From: Didymodactylos carnosus
Lineage: Eukaryota > Rotifera > Eurotatoria > Philodinida > Philodinidae
DNA: 56,074 nt
Assembly: GCA_905250885.1 (NCBI GenBank)
Contig: CAJNOQ010000295.1
Location: 1 to 56,074, forward strand
Reading direction: 5' to 3'
Shown: one piece after another, positions 50,424 through 56,074 of the stretch
Position numbering within the stretch: position 1 is the stretch's first letter
Layout: every line of letters starts with the position of its first letter
Position numbers and translations under genes: made by a program
The notes under the pieces: generated by a model
Told to the model about the DNA's origin: nothing
What the model saw: the letters and a program-made list of their open reading frames with translations, nothing else
Database searches by the model: none

Positions 50424-52885
50424 AATTTTTTTTTCAAATTAAATAGCAATCTAAAATAAATAACAATAAAGTTTTCATTTACTAGTAGTCTATCATTAGA
50501 TAACTGCCCAAACAACTTCTCACAGTTGTTTTGAAAATTTATATAAAAATCCTTGTTGTTGCTACAAACTCCATTGATATAACACGTTAAAAGAATAAAT
50601 TTTTAATCAAAAATGGTATTTTCATTTGGTTTAATTAAAGTGATGCATGAAATAAATTTTTTTTAAAACACAGACAATTTCATTACTGTAATAAACAGTA
50701 ACATGTTTGATTAGACGTACAATGATTTCTTGTTTGCGAAAAACGGATACATTAGAGCAGTAAAAAAGAGAAATAGAAAGTGATATACCTTCACACGTGA
50801 GACATTGTTTCACGTTAAACCTATACTTTTATCCTCTGATTTTCATATCATTCTATCAAAAAAAAATAATGTATCAACACCAAATATATTTTAATTACCT
50901 GTCATTCATTCAAAACTTTTTTCTTCTTCTCCTTTTTGTTCGATGAAATGCATTGAGACAAATAGACGCATATCTACTATACGGTCTTCATATGAGACAC
51001 AAATGAAAATGAAACCATATTTTCTTTTTTACATTTTGAAAAAAAAAGAAGACAGTTCAATCATGACGCTAACAGAAACAGAAAAAGAAAAATGGAATAT
51101 GTTCACTGAACATTGTTCAGTCGTTTTATATTTCGGACGTCCATACAGCAACAGAAAAATCTACTAAATACATACATATTTATTTGATTTGATTTGATTG
51201 TTATTTATAAAATGAAGTGTTAATGATTATAGATGAAAAATATCATTTTAATTTCAAAAAGACACCGAATAGTATGTACAAAGACAAAAAAATGTTACTA
51301 AAAAAACTGATGATTCATTGGTATTGTTATTTCCTTAATATAATTTATAAAGACATCGGAATTGAAATAAAAAGAGTCTGACAATGAAAAATGAATAGAC
51401 ACAATTCCCTAGTGTTGTTAATAATAAAAAATAGATAAATCTGTTCGCACGATTGATGAATAAAAAAAAATGTCAAACATAAAAATTATAAGGTTTCACT
51501 AGTATGCATTCGTGCTACACATACAAATCAAGAATGTGGTAAGCTAAAAATCTGACCAAGTATTCTAACACGAAATGTCAAATTGGCTATAGCTCCTCCC
51601 ATTCACAGAACTCTACATTATGAGCTAATAAAAACGATGATTTATATATGAAAAAATAGGTAATTTTGAGAACTATTTAATACAACATTCTGGTGGTTAG
51701 TTTTGTGTATTGTTCCTAGTTCAGAAAAGTGCCCATACTCGATCATTAAATTTTCCCACATATTTTTCTAAACATCTACCCGTCAGATTTATATCGTTTC
51801 AAGACTGTACTGAAAGTAAAGGTATTTTGAGGCTTTGAAAATGTTTCAAAATCTCATAAAAATATTCTAAAGTTGGATATATTTTAAAAACGTTATATTT
51901 TTTCCGCCAGATGTTCGTTTGTGTACTGAAGCGGCTGCAACAGATGAGAGCTGTAGCGATCCATTCAAACAACATTCGGTACCTCGCATAAGTTACATAA
52001 ATAATGAGCATAGTATTGTACTATGGCTATGTAAATACTTTATAATTCAAATTGTAATCCTGACAGCTGCTTTCACGTTGTTTTTATTGTAGGATAGTCC
52101 GTCATGTGATCTATTTCATAAGTGATTTATCATGTTAAGGGTATTGTACTATATATTTTGTAACACACCATTACAGATATCTGATAATTTTACTGAAACT
52201 TCTAGTTTACCAACAAGGGTTATGTTTATTGTAATCTCTGCTTTGTTTGACGTGTCAACATACTACATAAATACAACTTATCTTTGAAAACTAATATATT
52301 TTTTTTCTAGCATGCACATGACTTCTTGACATGCAACAACCAAATTATTCGCTATATAAAAGTACCAGTGTTCACTGGCGGACAAACTCTTCAAAAGTAA
52401 TTAAACATGCCACTGAGATTCAAAAAACTTTTAGGTACTCAAATATCGAAAATTGTTTCAGATATTTGGACGGATACCCTAAAAATACCTTAAAGTATCT
52501 AATAACTAAAAAATTACTTGGATACTTGTTGCAATATCTCTACTTCATGAACTTATTAGTTCTTCCAAACTGCCAGAAGCATACTAGACAAAAGAAAAAG
52601 AAGTATACTAAACAAATGAAAAAAAATTAAATTTTTCTAAAATTACTTTTTCCATAGAAGTAATCGAACTAATATCCAACATCATGCAGTTTATAGAACG
52701 TCACCTGCGGGAAGCGTATACTTTTATTCTCAAAACTTGCTCAACTCTAACTCATGACGAAACACGTTAACTCCACTTTTCATAAAATATACCAGCATGA
52801 CTATATATAAGATTCATGCAGATGTTTCTTTAAATCATGGCTAAAACTATTCTGTTGCTACTCAAATTGTAGACTTTTTAATACT
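50424..52885. other. Intergenic, no gene seen
   Basis: AT-rich. Short frames at 50631-50813 (-), 50943-51167 (+), 51799-52011 (-) and 52331-52630 (+) have no domain signature or splice continuity. The first 100 bp probably hold the arrestin leader; an attttag acceptor-like site lies about 30 bp upstream of its ATG. Confidence 0.4.
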
Positions 52886-53110
52886 TGAGGCGCACGCAAT
52901 ATAGCGCAAGTAAAAATTGTGCCGTCATTACGCATACTTGCACTAGCTGTTGCGATCGTAGGATCACAATTATGACTGCAACAGCGCAACTGCGCTGTCA
53001 CGAACGCAATTGTGCGCATTTATGCTGTTTGAATCACAATTGTGACCATAAGACCCCAATTACGAACAATTGTGTGCAAATCATCCGCATTATACGACAC
53101 CTTGCGCCGC
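52886..53110. repeat. Palindrome-rich GC patch, probably a worn MITE
   Basis: This 225 bp patch is GC-richer than its flanks. It opens with ggcgcacgcaatatagcgca and closes with the rough inverse (tatacgacaccttgcgccgc). Inside, cacaatt/aattgtg and gcgcaa words recur, including the perfect 12-mer tcacaattgtga (53034-53045) and the near-palindrome cagcgcaactgcgctg near 52983. The plus frame 52885-53127 is Cys/His-rich because of these words and is unlikely to be a gene. Confidence 0.5.
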
Positions 53111-53702
53111 TAGTTTTATCACAATGAAAAAAATGGATAGGAATTTTCACTTCTTTTTCAAAGCGAAAAATTAATTAAGCCCTTAAGAAACCGCTTATCT
53201 AGACGCATTAACCTGAGGAAACTATTTGAGAAATTATATTAATTCAATTAAAATTGTGAGTTTGTATAATTCTTACTTGTCTAAAATAATCAACTGGTTG
53301 ATCTCAATCGATAACGACGGAAAATGAAGCATGAAAAACGTTTCCTCAGCATAATTTACTTTTGATTAAACCAATGGAGAAAATAAGGCTCTTAACTACA
53401 TATAAACACGCACAATATAATATAGTGTTCTGAAATCAAAGGTAGAAAAGAAAAAAATTATATATAAATACGCCCACAAAACAAAAGAAAGAAAAAAGGA
53501 AACCGATAGAATAAACGAAAGTAAAATGGTTTCTTTCTGTGCCATTCATGCATGCTCATGCTGGGAGAAAAAAGAAGAAAAGAAAAGAATAGAAGAAAGA
53601 TGGTTATACATTCGCGAAACACTAGAAGAGTAGTCATAGTATAATCATGTCTGTTCTTCTAATTTTAAGTAACTGAAAAAGATTTTTTCCCGATGCAGTA
53701 AA
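53111..53702. other. Intergenic, no gene seen
   Basis: AT-rich, purine-rich near 53440-53600 (long runs of aagaaaaga). No frame supportable. Confidence 0.3.
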
Positions 53703-53775
53703 ATGACTCAAATAACTCTTTTAATAGAAGAGCTATTTGAGTCATATAAGAAAAACAACTTAAGTTGTTTTTCTT
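53703..53775. repeat. Two adjacent perfect hairpins
   Basis: First hairpin, 53703-53745: atgactcaaataactctt pairs with agagctatttgagtcat around a short loop (ttaatag). Second hairpin, 53748-53775: aagaaaaacaact pairs with agttgtttttctt and has almost no loop. Only two bases separate them. The function is unknown; an insertion remnant, a transcription pause or a structured RNA are all possible. Confidence 0.65.
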
Positions 53776-55550
53776 AGAAGAGACTGTCATTGTTTTATTC
53801 ATTCAGCCATATTCTAGAAGAGGATCAATTCATGTACCACAATAGTATTTTATTCATCATTCACAAATGCCATAATGATACACAAAGAAAGTAGATAGGT
53901 ACATCGCTCTTTCGTCTAAAAATAATCTAATTTTAGTATTGAAGTCTGTTCATTTAGATTATTGTAAGAACATAAGCAACATGAAAGGAAAACTTAAAAT
54001 TATTCAACAATCTCTCGACTTATCCAAAAAACATTTGACGACTTTCTATTTTAAAATATACAGTAAATAATAGCAAATATCTAGTATATCGCGATAAATG
54101 CGTTAGAAATCAAATAATGATAACTATAAAAAAGCTTTTTTTTAAGACTAACAACATGATTGCCCAGATTCAGTCGTTTTATAGTATACGACTAAGAACA
54201 CTAAGTTTACTATGGCAGTTTACTGCAAAACTTATCTAACATTTTCGAATCGGAATTTGTATAAGAATTATGTTGAATTTAAGTTTTGAAATATTAAAAT
54301 GGAATCAATTCCATTTGTATTCTGAAAGAATAAAAGTTAAATCAACTAGTGAGTAAATAGTACATTCTTCATATAATTCATCATCATATTCAGTATCTAT
54401 CTGCTGATTTTTGTGTTAAATTTTCGGATTTTATTTGACAAAAAAAAAAATTCTTCGATGAGATAGAAACAGCTTTTACAAACAAAATTCTTTAAATGGT
54501 ACATACTTTTCTTGTAAATGTATTTTATATTATTAACAGTGCTTTATATATCTGGTTCAAGAATAAAGCCTAAACTATATCTGTCTGATAAGTATAACTT
54601 GAACTCTATGTTAGAAGAAATAGAACAATAAAACTATGATGATCATTTTTTTTCTTCTCTACTTTTTGTTCAAATAACTTTTAATTTTTTCGTTTAGTCG
54701 ATTCAACGTAGTTCAAACAAAATAAAATAGAAAGAGAAAAGGAAGGATATATTCAAACATGCACATCACTTCAATAGAAGAAGATAGATCAATCATTGTC
54801 TCACTTAAACTCCGACATATTCATATTGTTTATAGTCAAGTTTTCTTCTACTAACAATAACAAAATCGCAATTTTTTGTTATCATTCAAGTTAAAACATC
54901 ATTTATCTCTAATAAAAGTTCACCACTCATTATACTTTCAAAATTTCATTGACTTCTTCATTCCACACTCATTGAGATCCACTAGTATCGTAATAATTAT
55001 TAATTTTTCAGAGTCATTTAAAATTTATTTTGTCAAAAATCACACGTCGGCACTATCGTAAAATAAACATTCATTAATTAGTATTGAGAAAGAAAAGCTA
55101 ATAATGTTTCTAGTCTTAGGGTATAATAATAAACATTATTTTGAACAAATACAAAATCGAGACTTGAGGTTATTCACTTTCTGTTTCTATTAAAAAACAG
55201 TAAAAAAATACAAAAATTGACGATGGCTAACAGAGATGCGCGAGACGAAGGTTTTTGAAGAACTTCATCCCGTCTCATTCCGTCAAAAATTTGTTTGAAA
55301 CCTATTCCGTCCTGCTCCATCACTGTGGAACAAGGCTATCAATCCCACACACTTCTGATGATTAACTATGAGTTAGAAAAGCATATCCTTAAAAATTGTT
55401 TTGAGTTTGCGTAATAAATCAATTAAATATATAGAGAGATAGTTTCATTTTTTATAAACAAAAGCACATTCAAGTAAAAAACAAGATTTTTCAGAGCAAA
55501 TATGACTATTACATTGTTGAAAACAAAAAACAAAATAGAATAAAAAGAAA
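53776..55550. other. Intergenic, no gene seen
   Basis: AT-rich. The frame 54876-55061 (+) has no signature. The rightmost part should hold the 3' untranslated region of the truncated gene that follows. Confidence 0.35.
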
Positions 55551-55865
55551 TTACGGTTCAGATTCTTCCTCACTTTCTTCTTCCTCCTCCTCTTCTTCTC
55601 CTTCTTCATCATCATCATCATCATCTTCTTCTGTATCATTCTCAAGTAAATTTGGACGAGATGCAATAATACTGTTATTATCTTCTGGTTCTAAAATTAA
55701 GAGACGAACAAAACGCCATCATTTATTTTAATATATATAAACTTTCGTACCTTTCTCTTGCGTGTATTCTCGATATAGTTGCTCATGTGCATTAGACATC
55801 ATTTCTCTCGCACGATCTTGATAATCTTTAATACACCAACCATCTACTTCTGTACACTCAGTTTC
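55551..55865 (-). CDS. Last two exons of an unidentified gene with acidic C-terminus (partial)
   Basis: The exons are 55865-55751 (38 codons plus one base) and 55690-55551 (to the stop), joined in frame over a 60 bp GT-AG intron. The upstream part lies beyond the window's right edge; no further exon is seen in 55866-56074. The first exon encodes a charged helix (EVDGWCIKDYQDRAREMM, then NAHEQLYREYTQEK). The second starts PEDNNSIIASRPNLLEN and ends in a run of Asp, Glu and Ser (TEEDDDDDD..., ...SEEESEP). Acidic tails like this occur in chaperones, chromatin and ER proteins, but I do not recognise the family. The spliced frame and acidic bias support a real gene. Confidence 0.6.
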
Positions 55866-56074
55866 CTAAATATCACAAACAGATAAACCTTACAAAAAGA
55901 AAGAGATGACAAATGTAAAAAAGTATAAAGGATGGGCCAGAAGTCCTGACTCGATTTGAATAATAAATTTTTCTATAGTGAAACAAGTGGTTGTAAATTT
56001 GTCTCTATGAAGAAAAGATGCAGTAAAAAACGCTCTACAAAATGACGATTGATTGACCCCGTTAGCTCATCTAG
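55866..56074. other. Right-edge sequence, probably intron of the truncated gene
   Basis: No exon is recognised. The sequence should be intronic for the minus-strand gene at 55551-55865. Confidence 0.4.

Noticed and set aside
52885..53127. Cys/His-rich 80-residue frame resembling a small zinc protein
   Set aside because: The Cys/His content comes from repeated tgtg/cacaat words; there is no ordered zinc-binding spacing.

Overview
This is a eukaryotic, metazoan window. It is AT-rich, and its genes are split by many short GT-AG introns (mostly 50-80 bp). It encodes animal proteins: NUP133, a P2X receptor, a neurensin-like protein, PPP1R21, EMC2, CTR9 and an alpha-arrestin. The base composition, tiny introns, compact genes and many small foldback elements would suit a rotifer, perhaps a bdelloid such as Rotaria. 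That assignment is an inference from gross features and was not tested.

Layout. 1-1770: no convincing gene. 1773-1887: a small palindrome just before an Mpo1/DUF962 membrane protein (1964-2527, +). 3057-8661 (+): NUP133 in 28 coding exons, converging on a single-exon P2X receptor (8799-9917, -). 9918-16478: non-coding, with two foldback elements (10638-12012, 13723-13996). 16479-17290 (-): neurensin-like, three exons. 17291-23075: non-coding, with a degenerate repeat, a dimeric 42-bp tandem array (20115-20449) and an inverted copy of a PPP1R21 exon (21566-21706). 23076-27230 (-): PPP1R21, 19 exons. 27976-29029 (-): EMC2, two exons. 29030-42746: a 13.7 kb transposon-rich stretch with at least seven terminal-inverted-repeat or foldback elements, including nested hAT-like insertions with target-site duplications and a 2.9 kb element with long inverted repeats. 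Its only candidate gene is a short secreted or GPI-anchored protein (34389-34739, +). 42747-47832 (-): CTR9, 18 exons. 49521-50423 (-): alpha-arrestin, one exon. The window ends with the last two exons of an unidentified gene with an acidic C-terminus (55551-55865, -).

The named genes are mostly housekeeping: nuclear pore scaffold (NUP133), early-endosome adaptor (PPP1R21), ER membrane insertase (EMC2), transcription elongation (CTR9), lipid alpha-oxidation (Mpo1-like) and trafficking adaptor (arrestin). Two are linked to signalling or neural membranes (P2X, neurensin). Nothing suggests they form an operon or a shared pathway. I found no clear rRNA, tRNA or CRISPR array and no intact transposase or reverse transcriptase. 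I did not find a convincing new multi-gene system. The most unusual items are the P2X receptor with a changed ATP pocket, the in-frame dimeric repeat array, the DNA-level inverted copy of a PPP1R21 exon/intron junction, and the density of nested non-autonomous transposons.
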